Of a stretch of DNA of 64,000 nt, positions 1 to 11,813 are shown piece after piece. Origin of the DNA: Carallia brachiata (taxonomy: Eukaryota; Streptophyta; Magnoliopsida; Malpighiales; Rhizophoraceae); NCBI GenBank assembly GCA_021464245.1, contig JADCRB010000111.1:682001-746000 (forward strand). Reading direction: 5' to 3'. Numbering within the stretch: position 1 is the first letter of the stretch; each line of letters starts with the position of its first letter. The notes below the pieces were generated by a model that saw nothing but the letters and a program-made list of their open reading frames with translations, was not told the origin of the DNA and did no database searches. Both the position numbers and the translations under genes were made by a program.

Positions 1-3000
1 TTGGAATCTGACTGGAGGAAGCAGCCCTTGCAATTGGCATGGAATATATTGTGATTCCGCGGGAAGCATTACCAACATAAGCATCTTAGATTCTGGTTTA
101 CGGGGTACGCTTCAGTGTCTCAGCTTCATGTCATTTCCCAATCTCATGCATCTTGTCCTCGTTAATAATTCATTTTATGGAGCCATCCCCTCACACATTG
201 GTAATCTTTCCAAGATCATCCTTCTCGACTTGTCTAAGAATCATTTTTCTGGCAATATTCCACCAGAAATCGCATCAATGTCTAATCTTAGAGTGTTGTC
301 TCTCGCTACAAACGAGATCAATGGTTCCATTCCTGAAGAAATTGGGAAGCTCCACTCACTTTCTTTTCTCTGCTTGCAAGAAAATCATCTTGAAGGTCCC
401 ATCCCTAATTCCATCACAAACTTGTCCAACTTAGTTGATCTGCTTCTTGAAAATAATAATCTAGCCGGTTCCATACCAACAGAAGTTGGAGTTATGAGGA
501 GGCTTGAATCGCTTGATTTATCAAATAATGGCTTCAGTGGTATGATTCCTTCGTCCATAGGAAACTTGACCAATCTGTTGTTTCTTTATCTATATACTAA
601 TGAGTTGTCAGGTTCTATACCAGTAGAAGTTGGGATGCTTAAATTCCTCTATCATCTGGGATTGCACGGCAATCGTCTCACAGGTTCAATCCCAAGTTCT
701 ATGGGGAACTTGACAAATTTGAATAACCTTTCTCTTTCCGAAAACCAACTCTCTGGCTCCATACCTCCTAGCCTTGGAACATTGAAGTCTCTCAGCTTTA
801 TTATGCTCCGTGAAAATAATATCACTGGGCCAATTCCAAATTCGTTTAAAAACTTGTCAAACCTGGTTTATCTCAACCTAGGGGAAAACAAACTATTTGG
901 CACTCTCAGTCCATTGATGACCAATCTTCCATTTTTGTTTGCTTTGCATTTACATCTCAACAATTTCGTTGGCCATTTGCCCCCAGATATATGTGTTGGT
1001 GGAAAACTCGTATTTTTCACAGCCTTTGACAATTATTTGAGTGGTTCTATCCCAAAAAGCTTGAGAAACTGCAGTAGCTTGTACAGACTTAGGCTTCAGA
1101 GAAACCAACTTACTGGAAACTTATCTGGCTTTTTTGGTAGCCTCCCACACTTGAACTATTTAGATTTGAGTGATAATAATTTTTATGGCGATCTTGCATG
1201 GAAATGGGAAGATTTTCTCAATCTATCTTCTCTAAAAATCGCCATGAATAATATCTCTGGTGGATTACCCTCCCAACTCAATAAAGCATCTCAATTAAAT
1301 TCACTTGACTTGTCTTCAAATAAACTTGTTGGGAGGATTCCAAAGGCATTGGGAAAATTGAAGTTGTTCGACCTTATTCTTAATAATAATCAACTCTCTG
1401 GAGAAATCCATTGGAGCTAGGAGGGCTATCTGATCTTGAACATCTTAACTTGGCAGCAAATAATCTAAGTGGATCTATTCCAAAGCAACTTGGTGGGTGC
1501 CATAAGCTAATCTTCCTAAACCTTAGCAGCAATATGTTCACAGGGAGCATTCCTTCTGAGATAGGAAATTTGCAATCTCTACAAAATCTTGATCTCAGTT
1601 GCAATCTGCTGGCAAAGGAAATACCACCAAAGCTTGGGGACCTGGACAGACTAGAGGCATTGAACCTCTCCCACAATTTGTTGTCCGGTCAAATTCCAAA
1701 GTTTGATCCTTTATCAGCCTTGGACACGGTGAATATATCGTATAACAGATTGGAGGGCCCTATTCCAGATATCAAAGCCTTCCGGGAAGCTCCATTTGAG
1801 GCTTTGAGAAACAACACGAACCTCTGCGGCAATGCCACTGGTCTAAAGGCATGCTTTTCTTTAATCCCCATTACCAAGTCAGGGGGTAAGAGTGGTCACA
1901 ACAAATTGGTCAATATGATTGTTCTTCCTCTCTTGGGTGGCTTATGTCTATCTTTTGTCGTTGTTGGAGGTTTCTTCACTGTCCGCCAAAGGCTTAAGAG
2001 GAGAGAACCCGAGTCAGGAGAATGCCAAGATCTTTTTGCTATATGGGGTGGTGATGGCAAAATCCTGTACAAAAACATCATTGAGGCCACAGAAGGTTTC
2101 AACCCAAATCACCAAATTGGGGCCGGAGGGTACGGAGTCGTCTACAAGGCCGTCCTTCCAACAGGTCGAGTTGTTGCTGTGAAAAAACTCCCCCAATCTG
2201 ATGACAGTGAGATGGCCGACTTGAAATCATTTAGCAGCGAAATCCGTGTACTGACGAATATAAGGCATCGGAACATTGTGAAATTGTATGGTTTCTGTTC
2301 AAATGCTGAACACTCTTTCTTGGTTTTTGAGTTCGTAGAAAGAGGAAGCCTGAAAATGGCTTTAAGCAACGAGGAAGAAGCAAAGAAGTTGGATTGGCTG
2401 AAGAGACTGAATGTTGTGAAAGGAATGGCAAATGCATTGTCCTATATGCACCATGACTGCTCTCCTCCAATCATTCACAGAGACATTTCGAGCAACAATG
2501 TCCTCTTGGATTCGGATTATGAAGCCCATGTCTCTGACTTTGGCACAGCCAGGCTCTTGATGCCGGACTCTTCTAATTGGACATCATTGGCAGGCACCTT
2601 TGGATACACAGCTCCAGGTGAGTATATATCTTGAATTCTTCTCTAATAAATTAGCCTGTTAAGTCAGCTTGTAAAAATATTTGTCCATTTTCATACAATA
2701 TTAGTCTGGGATTTAAACAGTGGCTTTCGTTTCAAATTTTATATTAGGTGACCGACTAGACTATACTTAGTGATTAATAGTTACAGGGTCATTGAATTGC
2801 AGCAGTATTATAGCAACAAAAATTGTTACTTGTAGCATAAACAAAAGGGGTAACAGGTTCTCTTTGTTTTTGTAGAGCTAGCATTCAAAATGAAAGTGGA
2901 TGAAAAGTGTGATGTGTATAGCTTTGGAGTGGTCGCACTAGAAGCGCTAATGGGAAGGCATCCCGGCGATTTGACCTCATCTATTTCATCCTCATTGTTT

Positions 3001-3291
3001 TCAGCTGCTGGCCTTGATGGAGTATTGTTGAAAGATGTGATAGACCAGCGTCTTTCTCCTCCTGAAGAGAAACTCGCCGAAGGTGTGGTTTACATTGCGA
3101 AATTTGCACTTGCCTGCTTGAATGCCAATCCTGAGTATCGCCCCACTATGGGTGAGATTTCTTTGGGACTACTAAACATGTGGATGTGGCCTACTTTGTT
3201 CAAGCCTTTTTCTGAAATAAAGTTGGCAGATATATTGGTACATCCCAATGTCACTGGAAGAGGGGGAAATATTTTTCCAAGAGTAAATTAA
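1..3291 (+). pseudogene. MIK2-like LRR receptor kinase, copy 1 (5' end outside window, frameshifted)
   Basis: This is a plasma-membrane LRR receptor-like kinase, closest by pattern to the MDIS1-interacting receptor kinase 2 (MIK2) group. The reading frame is open from base 2 and starts inside the N-terminal LRR cap, matching the intact copy from 47181 on. It contains LRRs, a transmembrane segment near 1905-1980 and a kinase with glycine loop [16 protein letters not shown] catalytic loop and DFG. Exon 1 ends at 2617 with a GTGAGT donor. The intron is 2618-2875, and exon 2 (2876-3291) restores APELAF and the kinase C-lobe. At about 1408 one C is missing from a CCC run present in the other copy. 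This shifts the frame and puts a stop at 1418-1420. Two LRRs (144 bases) are also missing near 755 compared with the second copy. The frameshift makes a pseudogene likely, but a sequencing error in a homopolymer cannot be excluded. Confidence 0.88.
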
Positions 3292-3512
3292 TTATCCTGT
3301 AGCCCATTAAAAGCCTTTAAGGCAGTCTCTATTTAATTTGTCTTTATTAGAAATTTAATGTAATATGTAAATTACTAGAAATTTCACAGCTATGATGATG
3401 TTGCTTGTAAGTTTTAACCCCGAGAAAAGCATATACACAAGTGAGTTTGAGTAATATTCCAAAATTTTCAGAAGCTAAAATAAAACCAAATAGAAAATTT
3501 TCATTGGCTTAG

Positions 3513-3801
3513 GATGTTTTTGTTTACAATAAAATATTTTATAGGAAATTTTTTTTTATTTTTCGACATTTGTTTTATATAAAATATTTTATAATGAAAA
3601 ATTTTGAAAAAATTTGGAAAAAATTTTGAAATTTTCAGAAAAAATAACTTACACTTATTCTGATATGAAGTTATTTTCTAGAAAAAATACAAAGTGTGTT
3701 TTAAGTGAGTGACAAGAGAAAAATTATTATTTTCATTGTAAATATTTTCTCCTGTAAATATTTTACAAAAATAAATTATTTTCCAACAAACAAACAGACT
3801 C
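3513..3801. mobile_element. Small non-autonomous DNA transposon (MITE), about 290 bp
   Basis: This block is absent from the equivalent place in unit 2 (about 50845). The sequence TTAG occurs on both sides (3509-3512 and 3802-3805) as a likely short target duplication. The two ends are imperfect inverted repeats, with a TTTTTGTTT start against AAACAAACAGACTC at the end. It has no coding capacity. The superfamily is uncertain. Confidence 0.5.
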
Positions 3802-3883
3802 TTAGTTAATTTATAATGACTTTTTTACTACTTACCATACCATTTGATGGTGTAGTTGTCATACTCTTGGTCATAACAATCAA

Positions 3884-4380
3884 GAGATATGATATTTTTT
3901 ATTTCTAATTCTTTATATTTTTAATATATGAGTCATAAGCCTTTTTTATATTTTATTTGAGTTCTAAATATTTTAATTTCTTATCAAATCAGTCCTTTCG
4001 TTTATAAAATGGTCAATCATTAATAAATAAATTTAACTTGATGAAAATTATTAAAAAAATGTCAAATATGCAAATTAAATATTTTTTTATTAACAAATAT
4101 GCATATTAAATATTTTTTAATTAATAAATACTCGAATTAAATATACAAAATGCATATTTTTTGATGAACAAAATTTTCAGTTAATGTATTTAATCTTTTT
4201 TCAAATAATTTTTGTGAAAGTTAGAATCATTTTTTTTTAATAGATTGATCACTTTTTGTTAACAGATTAATTGATTTGATAAAAAATTAAAAAATTTAGA
4301 ACTCAAATAAAATTTTAAAAAGATTGAGAACTCATATGTAAAAAAATGAAAAGATTTAAGACTAAAAAATATCATATCCT
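3884..4380. mobile_element. Mutator-like MITE with long terminal inverted repeats, copy 1
   Basis: The element is flanked by an exact direct repeat TAACAATCAA (3874-3883 and 4381-4390). The empty site, with a single copy, is visible in unit 2 near 50921. Its ends are inverted repeats of more than 100 bases starting with (G)GATATGATATTTTTTA. A 9-10 base target duplication with long inverted repeats is typical of Mutator-like elements. Two relatives sit at 14712-15210 and 55294-55761. There is no ORF. Confidence 0.85.
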
Positions 4381-5171
4381 TAACAATCAAGGTTCAAAAT
4401 TTGAGACTCCTGAATTGAGGGGAAAAAAAAACGATCATCTTCAATTTGTATTTGTAATATATTTAACCGTTCATGTAACGTACTTGGATCTCTTACCATG
4501 AGACCACTTGAATGTCAACAAATATAATTTTATTGTTAAAAAATCATGAGATGAACATATGGGATTTGATAAATTAGGCTTTTATTACATCAAATAGAAT
4601 AATTCATCCTAATCTTTGAGGGAAAATTTCATTTTCCAGTCACCATTTTATCATGTTTTTAAGGAGAAATTTGTTACGAACAATTATTTTTTACTTTATC
4701 TTTTAAAATCACCAATCCAAAATAAAAATTTAACACTTCTAAATAGTAAACTGATAATATTTTTGACTTTTAATTTTTTAATGACTAATCAACACATATC
4801 GCATATGAGCAATTGTAATAAAAATACGAGCAATTGTAACAGAAAAAGCAAAAGAGATTGCCGCTGGCAAAATTCTTTTAAAAATGAAGGCAAAATTCTT
4901 TTAAAAATGAAGGGTCAATAATTCTGATTATGGTTATGGGAGAAATCTGGTAAACAAGAATCAAGACAAAATTAAAATAAAAATCATAGGAATGAGTTCA
5001 TAAATAGGTAATTAAGTACCTTATATGATTTTGTGTGAGTAAAAAACTTTTAAATTGTTCAATTAATGCAAATAAAGTTAATAAATTGGCCCATTTGAGT
5101 TTTCTGTTAACATACTGTTACATTGTTGACATAGCACGTGGAGCTCACCTCATCTCCTCTCTTGTTGACCC

Positions 5172-5808
5172 CAGCGAATTAAGATTCGATCCAGACTAGC
5201 CGGTTCAACCGAAAAAATTAGGAATCGGTCCTAAGTTCGGTCCGATTCAAGTTTAAAAATGGAATTCGGATCAAACCGAAAAAACAGGTAAAAAACCAAA
5301 AAAATCAGTCAAAAATCGGGAAAACCGGCAAAAAATCGGATCGGTCGAACCGGTTCAATTTAAACCAAAAAATTTTTAATTATAATTTAACCCAAAACTT
5401 TATATAAATTATAATTAAGACTCTAATGTTAACTAAAAATTTTAATTTAGTCCTCAATAGATTAAAATTTTCAATTTAATCTTTAAAATTTAAAAATTAA
5501 TATTTAATCACTATTTATAAATATTATTTTTTTAATTAATTTTTATAAACTATATTTTGTTAAATATACTAATTGTAATATCCTTAATGTATGTAAATAT
5601 TAATATAATTCTTAAAATACACTTTATTTTAAATATTTATTATCATTCTTATATAATATAACATTTTATATAATTATATAAGCTATATAAAAATTTAATA
5701 TTAAATACCGATTTTACCGGTTTAACCGCGGTTTTACCGGTCGAACCGGTTGAATTTTAAATCTCTCAACTTTTCGGTTTAATGATCGGTTCAGTTCTGA
5801 GAACCTTG
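5172..5808. mobile_element. hAT-type MITE rich in CCGGTT motifs
   Basis: This insertion is missing from unit 2 near 51675. It is bounded by the 8-base imperfect repeats GTTGACCC (5164-5171) and GTTCACCC (5809-5816), the duplication length of hAT transposons. The ends begin CAGCGAATT and close with its diverged inverse, AACCTTG. Many CCGGTT/AACCGG motifs cluster near both ends, as in the better-preserved element at 23694-24368. It is non-coding. Confidence 0.7.
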
Positions 5809-6493
5809 GTTCACCCACGTGCTTACCCCCTCCTGACTGACCTCACCAGCTATTTTCAGCATATAAATTCATTTTTAATTTTAACTTAATAAAATTGAAA
5901 ATTAAAACCCATTTGTGGAAAAAAAAAATCTATTTTAAAAGACGGGGGAGAGACCGCATTCTTAAAAAAAAAAGGAAAATAAAATTAAAAAGTTATAAGA
6001 ATATGGGATGAAGTGGATGCTGGACACGTGTGTTATATTCTTATATTCTTCACTGTTTTTTTTTAAAATAAATTTTTTGAACGGCTTCGCAATGTTTTTG
6101 TCGTGCAAAAACGTGTAAATTTTCTGTATATTTATTTGTGGATATATATATAAAATTTAGCTATGTCTATGTCCTAATCTTTTTAATATTAACATATCAT
6201 GGTGTCTAAAGTTGTTAAAATCGGAATTACTTAAAATGGTTTTAGAAGTATCAAAATCAGATCGTGTAATTAGATTGTAAAATTGTAAAATTCCACTAAA
6301 ATTGAAAAAAAAAAGATAATAAATGAAATATAATTGTGCTAATTATTTATTAGTTATATCTTGCCTTATTTTATTAAGATTCTATATCTATTTTGAATGT
6401 GTTAAATTCGATCTTGTATATTCCGTCAGCTAACTATTTACAAAAAGTTATTGAAGAGATCACGGAAGGTCTAAAGATGAAAGAGAAAAGATT

Positions 6494-6785
6494 CTGTTGG
6501 ATTAATTTTGGATCGAATAAGAGGATGTTGTACAAATAGCTATCAAAGTTTCCTTTTATAGGATTAAGCCTCCTTATGGAAGTAGATTAATGCCATCAGC
6601 AAGCTGCTGCTGAGCTGTTATAAAAGTAGATGCTCGTGCTTGAACGATTGTATTTTGTAAGAAAAAAAAGAGATGCAAGTGATAGAGTGCTTGAGAGCAA
6701 GAAGGGTGTTCTTGTATTAGCTTCCCAAAAGTTGTGTTATGATCTATGGAGTGTTTGTGAAAGGAAATCCTAAGGTGCATCATTG
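6494..6785 (+). repeat. Possible old solo LTR (Copia-like), shared by both units
   Basis: A block starting TGTTGGATTAATTTTGG has a TATA-like GTTATAAAAG about 120 bases in and ends near a GTGCATCA. It looks like an LTR without an element. The same block occurs at about 52354-52645, so it predates the unit duplication. I see no clear target duplication, so this is tentative. Confidence 0.25.
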
Positions 6786-7122
6786 GGAACTGAACGTATG
6801 CTCCCGGACCAATATAAATCTTTTAATCTTAATTTAAAAAACTACATTTCATTCAGCTTCATTTGTTAGTCAATGGTGTCAATATCGAACTTCATTTTAA
6901 CTTAATTTATAAACATCTTGATATTGAATATGTCAAAACTATAATATTAAGTTTTTTTGTAACTCTATATAATATTGGCCCACTGAGTAAAATTACTGAA
7001 TTCGCCACTGAATAGGAGTAGTCTACTATATTGCAACTTTTTTGCACTTGCCCCTATCTGCCTTAATTGCAGTTGTCATATTTTTTCCATGTTATCCTCC
7101 CGCCCCCCAAAAAATAGGACTA

Positions 7123-7311
7123 GAGAAATATTAGTAATAGTTTTTTTTTTTTTTTTACATTGCTGCTTACGTGGCAGATGTTGATTGGTTGTCAAAAAGT
7201 TGAATGTCAAAAATATTACAGAAATGCCATTAAAAAGTGTTGATGTATTGATTTGTAATTAGTGTCTGTAAAAGATAAGGTAAAAAATGACTGTCTGTAA
7301 CAAATATCAAC
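7123..7311. mobile_element. Short insertion (about 190 bp) with target duplication
   Basis: Unit 2 has the uninterrupted sequence CAGGACTATGG near 52980. Here AGGACTA appears twice (7116-7122 and 7312-7318), with about 190 bases between. The ends are weakly inverted (GAGAAATATTAGTAATAG against the inverse of AACAAATATCAAC). This suggests a small MITE of 7-8 base duplication type. Confidence 0.55.
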
Positions 7312-8039
7312 AGGACTATGGCCACAAAAATATTAAGACATTTGGAATTGTAGTTGTGGTTTGCAAATGCGTGATTTATGTTAAACGCAAAAAAAAAGAA
7401 GAAAGTGTTTGGAAACATTCAAACTTTGGGGTTGGTAAAATTAACTAAACAAGTAAGTTAAGTGAACCATCAACGTTTTAAACCAACTAAACTGGAAACA
7501 TACCTAATTCACTCAAGAGTTGCATCAGACCTAACGTAACTAACAAATAAGATCTATGAAAACAATATACAACAATAAATATATGTTTTTAATTGCTTAG
7601 AACATGCATATGATTGGGTAGATGATACATTAAGAAAAGACAACTCAATGTACGAGATTTTTACTTTAGTATATGCGGAAGAATTAGTGTATGCAATTTT
7701 TTTTTTTAAAAAAAAAGGCTGTTTTAAGGATTAAAACAAGTAGCAACAAAATCACCGTGCGTAGATCATACGTTAATACGCAATCCTCCTTATGATTCTA
7801 CTTGTGTTACTAGCCAAACAAGTAGAATTTAAGAAACCATTCGTGTAACGACTTCAATTGACACAAAACTTCTTTGGTATCTGAGGTATTTTCATTCTAA
7901 AGTAACACACGATGGATTCTAGATTTTTAGCTCAACGTTGGCTTGAGGTTTCAGCCGACCGTACATCAGGTAGTTATCGGTTGCCTTTCCAATATTACAC
8001 ACAAACAGCACCATCCTATTTTGGTACTTATGATTTTGA

Positions 8040-8280
8040 TTCAATTATATAGTTTAGTAGAATGACACTGTGATTGGGGTCATGGGTTCGAATCTCCACT
8101 AAGCTGTTAGCCAGGGCAAAATGCACAATTTCAGAAGTCAATATCAAGGAGTACGCTCCTGATCGAGTTAAATGTATCGGTCCAATTCACTTTGTAGTTC
8201 ACACAATTATTCTTATTGAGTCTGTTGGATGTCACGTATGCTTGCCTATTTTTATAACAAAAAAAAAAAGAAAAGACAAA
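8040..8280 (+). repeat. tRNA-derived SINE-like unit in unit 1
   Basis: GGGTTCGAATCTCC at about 8087-8100 matches a pol III B box, with an A-box-like TAGTTTAGTAG about 35 bases upstream. The unit ends in an A-rich tail near 8259-8275. It does not fold into a complete tRNA, so it looks like a SINE. The same sequence is at 53725-53965, so it predates the duplication. No flanking duplication was recognised. Confidence 0.4.
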
Positions 8281-9042
8281 ATCGTGTAAAGCAACCAGCT
8301 AACAGTTTAAATCTTGACTTATACTAAGTTACTCATTGTGTTATATAGTGAATTTGTTCAATTATTGAAGAAAGGAAAATGTTATGTAGCATAAGAAGGG
8401 GTCGTCCAATCCTTACTTTTCTTCATATCTCGGGAAAATAACAAGAAAATGACAACAAACAACGCTAATGAATGAATCTCTTGCCGGCACAATAATACAA
8501 AGGCGAAGACTTGGGAGTTGAAACGAGAATAGACCAAGTCAACAGGAGCAGTTGGGAGCAAACATCTCCGCTGAAGTTTTCAAGAAGTTGCTATATAAAA
8601 ATTTTGATATTGATAAGTTAAAAATAAACTTTGCCGTCACTGAAAAATAAGTTTTGCTTCTACTAAAAATAATTTTTCCTCTACTTAATTTAAAAATTAT
8701 AGATAAAAAGAATTATCATTAGATAAAATGTAATTGGGAGATACAAATATTTTATAAATTCATTTTTCTAATCTCTTCTTTATCAATATGTATATATTGT
8801 TTTCAATGCTTTTTATTCTCCAACTATGTCGATTATCTTTCTATCAAACAGAAAAAATAAAATATGTATTTATAATATAAACAAGCAACACTCAAGTATA
8901 ATTTTGAAACTTGTTTGTGAAAACTTAACTTGAATAATTACAAGTTCGACTAGTTTAGACTCATAAACAATTTCTTCAAAGGTAAGTTATAAAATTATTA
9001 GGAAATACGTTTGGTGTATTTTGTAGGTTTACGTCATCTCAT

Positions 9043-9851
9043 TGTAACGGGTAAATTTCGAGCATATAACAGTTAGACTCAAAAATAAAAAAAATAAATT
9101 ACAAATAAAAAATTTTAAAATAAAAGAAAATTTACGTGCGGTCGATCTCCGTAGATTCTCCGATTAGTGTTCCTTTTTTTGGCTCCGTTAAGGGCTGTAC
9201 GAGTTTGATTTGACAGAAATAATTTTCACAATTTATCTTGAATTTGGTAGACTGAAACTGTATCTGATTTAGACGTTTAGACTACGGCTAAGAACCGCAG
9301 AGATCTGATTTAAGCCGATCTGACTTAATTTCACCGAGGGTCGAAGGGACTTGTTCTCGGATGAGCTGCCTGAACTTTGCTGAGGGCCGTATGAGGCTTA
9401 ATCCCAGTCAGATTCGTAGTAATTTGATATTTTTTGATCTATATTCTCATAAATTCAGATTTAGAGCGATCCGAGAATATAAACCTAAAAATAACTTTAG
9501 AAATGGAAACAACAAATTTTTTGGGGTTTACCCCTGAAATATCTCTAAAAAAGGAGTTAAGAGAGTATACTGTAGAGTAAAAACACGTAGGAAAAGGAGA
9601 AATTTTCTTAAGAGATTTTCAAAATTTTCTTTTTCTTTCAAATTTTTGTATTTTTCTGTTTACAGATTTACTGAATATGTTTTGAACTGAGGGGCAGAGG
9701 CCTATTTATAGGGTTCATTTCCCATGTGAACATCACATAGGAAATGAATTTTTTTTTTCCATTTTTTTCTTGGTCGGCGTTGCCGAATTTGAAATTGGTA
9801 ACGCCGAATTTGACATTTTATCTTTTTTTTAATAAAAAGAAGACGTTTACA
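9043..9851 (-). repeat. 3' LTR of element A
   Basis: It runs TGTAACGGGTAAATTTCG to GTTTACA on the plus strand, so on the element strand it begins TGTAAAC and ends TTACA. It matches the LTRs of B1, B2 and C. The TATA box is the inverse of CCTATTTATAGGG at about 9700-9712. A palindrome around CCCATGTGAACATCACAT lies next to it. The polypurine tract is the inverse of 9857-9866. Confidence 0.88.
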
Positions 9852-9863
9852 AATGACCCCACT

Positions 9864-10418
9864 TCAAGGGTCGGTAAGGAAGAATTTTACGGTCTTGATC
9901 TGATCTGAATCTTGAAGTCCAGCTTGAAGTTTGAAATGTCTTGATGAACATTGAATGTTGAAGTCTTGACTCCAGGTGAATTCGAGCTTCCATAGCTTGC
10001 AAATGCTAGTAAAGGTTCTTTGAAGTTCCAAAGCTCTGGAGAGGATGATCCGGTAGACAAAGAACTTGAACCTCCCCAAGAAGAAGGCCCAACACTTCGG
10101 AACTTCAAGACCTGCACACAGAGAGACTGACTGTAGTGATGACTCCTGAGTCTGCTCCGACATAAGGAGGGTAGTTGAAACTTCCCTGTATGTCGTCGCA
10201 TCTAAAGGAAGATTAGGATGATTGCAGCGTCTCATCCCTCTGTGGTAGATGTGAACTAAGGAGAGTAGTTGCAACTCCATGACACCGATGACGTTGGAGA
10301 CTGAGTTTCGAGGGCTTTTAGGGATCCCTCGAGGAAGACTACTCCTACTTTTCTTAGCTCGTGCGCCTCCAACTTCTTGATCAAAGAACTTCCTGAGACA
10401 AGTGCAGAGACTAGCCAT
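9864..10418 (-). CDS. Element A 3' ORF-X, unknown function (184 aa)
   Basis: I do not recognise this protein. It starts MASLCTCLRKFFDQEVGGAR, has a short basic stretch (KKSRSSL) and stays open for 184 codons up to the polypurine tract. The same start and first 85 or so codons occur in B2 (43806) and C (57758), but those copies stop earlier. A TATA-like stretch sits about 55-65 bases before the start in each copy, with a pyrimidine- and A-rich leader. It lies downstream of the homeodomain ORF and on the element's sense strand. Amino-acid differences among copies are fairly many, so it may be a decayed coding region or a conserved non-coding segment. Confidence 0.45.
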   Translation of the reverse strand: MASLCTCLRKFFDQEVGGARAKKSRSSLPRGIPKSPRNSVSNVIGVMELQLLSLVHIYHRGMRRCNHPNLPLDATTYREVSTTLLMSEQTQESSLQSVSLCAGLEVPKCWAFFLGRFKFFVYRIILSRALELQRTFTSICKLWKLEFTWSQDFNIQCSSRHFKLQAGLQDSDQIKTVKFFLTDP

Positions 10419-10676
10419 TTTTTTTTGGGAAGAAAAAGAGATGAGGGGTGAGTATTATGACTCGAACATGCAGGATATATACATAACATCAAGATTTATT
10501 TTTTTTTTAAGTCAAAAAGGAGGTACGCAGAATCGAGTAGGGTCATTCACGTCCTTTTTCTGCATAAGAGACAAAAGAGGCAGCGGCTGACGCGTGTCAT
10601 GAAAGTCGTTACCATGTGTTGCAGAAGTCGTTGCAGTGTGCTGCAGAAATCGTTGCACCTTATCTTGTCAGCCGTC

Positions 10677-11302
10677 CTAGCGGGGCCCGAGGCGCAGCTC
10701 CAAGTCAAGCTCGACCTCGTCTGGTGGGCCGATAATGTTGACGTCGCTTTCCGGCGGGTTGATGCTGCTGGAATATTCTAGAAAGAGAGGCAAGGTTTCG
10801 CCGGAACGACTTCTTTCTGCTAGAAAACTCTCTCCTAAACTTAAGTATTTAGGAGGGATGAACCTTTGACTGACTCCATAAGACCACCAGGACTAATAAG
10901 CATGGGACTAATAAGCATGCTCCCACAGGCTACTGTTTTGATCGTTATAGCCTGAAGAGACCATTGCAATGGTAGAACTCGGACCTGCTTCATTGGAGGG
11001 CGAAACTGTACTGGTGGGATCTACTATCGAAACGACAGACTGTGTTTTGGAAAAAGCAGTTCTCAGTGCTAGTTTCTTCCTACTTCTCTGATTCTGGAAC
11101 CAATAAAACACATTTTTTCCTTCGATTGCCCCGAGCTGGCGCAATCGTAAGACAAGTTGGTAAATCTGAGATTTATTTGGAATAATACCTCTATTGTTGT
11201 GGAAGACTTCCTCCAAAATTTGCAATTGTGCCATGGTTGGTTGCCACCTTGTGCAGGGTGACATTTTTCTCCCTTGTCTTGAGGTTCTGCAACTGGTTCC
11301 AT
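10677..11302 (-). pseudogene. WOX-type homeodomain ORF of element A (broken)
   Basis: The product resembles WUSCHEL-related homeobox transcription factors, which act in the nucleus in stem-cell control. The homeodomain core runs from TRWQPTMAQLQILEE through IEGKNVFYWFQNQRSRKK, including the invariant WFQN of helix 3. Further on are TLPLFL, a variant of the WUS box, and an EAR-like LDLELRL before the final stop at 10677-10679. Two lesions are visible. A one-base loss just after the start (near 11265) shifts the frame, and an extra tandem 15-base copy at 10891-10920 brings a TAG at 10908-10910. An internal ATG at 11262-11264 still opens 118 codons that hold the whole homeodomain. The ORF is on the same strand as the element's pol genes. 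Confidence 0.85.
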
Positions 11303-11439
11303 CTTTCTTGTGGCAGAGGAGTAAAGGTTTGGTATGTGGTGAAGATCAGTTTGAGACTGAGGCTGGGTTTCAGACTCAAACCCTCCGTTACTTTTATTTT
11401 TTTGGGCCGTTCATAGTTTATACTCATGCGGGCCAGGAG

Positions 11440-11800
11440 TTGGATTGGACTTTGAACTTGGGTTCTGGACTGTATCTGGAACTTGAAATTTTTTGGGTTT
11501 TGGGCTTTGGACTGAATTTGGGTCAAGTGTTTGGGTTTCTTGACTTGGACTTTTGGATTTGGGTCGAGTGTTTGGGTTTTGGATTTAGATTTTTGGATTT
11601 GGGTTAAGTGTTTGGGTTTTGAGTCTGGACTTAGTTTTCAGGTTTTTGAGTTGGGCTTTGAGTTTTCTGAATTGGGTTCAAGTGTTTGGACTTGGATTTT
11701 TGGGTTTGGATTTTCGCTTGTACTTTTAGATCAGGACTTCCCAACTTTTTTTTTTGGATTTTTTTTTGGATTTTTTTTTATTTTTGATTTTTTTTTGATT
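11440..11800. repeat. Minisatellite and T-rich tract between integrase and WOX ORF (element A)
   Basis: This is a degenerate array of about 40-base units built around GGATTTGGGTCGAGTGTTTGGG. It is followed by runs of T (about 11745-11810). It matches the clearer array at 42541-42689 in B2. The Phe/Gly-rich ORFs seen across it are products of the repeat, not proteins. Confidence 0.75.
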
Positions 11801-11813
11801 TTTTTAAACATAT

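Larger units (their letters stand above)
3292..9042. other. Spacer downstream of receptor kinase copy 1 (tandem unit 1)
   Basis: This stretch has no convincing gene. It aligns with 50628-54735 downstream of the second receptor kinase, so it is the spacer of a duplicated unit. It is longer than its partner because of separate insertions at 3513-3801, 3884-4380, 5172-5808 and 7123-7311, each absent from unit 2. A block at 6800-7440 is itself repeated further along at 14340-15320. The ORFs here are short, AT-rich and not conserved. Confidence 0.75.

Noticed and set aside
4616..4921. 101-codon ORF in the unit 1 spacer
   Set aside because: AT-rich, and the frame is not kept in the matching region of unit 2 (about 51160-51430).
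6574..6783. 69-codon minus-strand ORF
   Set aside because: It lies in the possible solo LTR and is not preserved as an ORF of that size in unit 2.
8080..8110. tRNA gene suggested by GGGTTCGAATCTCC
   Set aside because: No acceptor or anticodon stems pair around it, and the sequence ends in an A tail as in SINEs.
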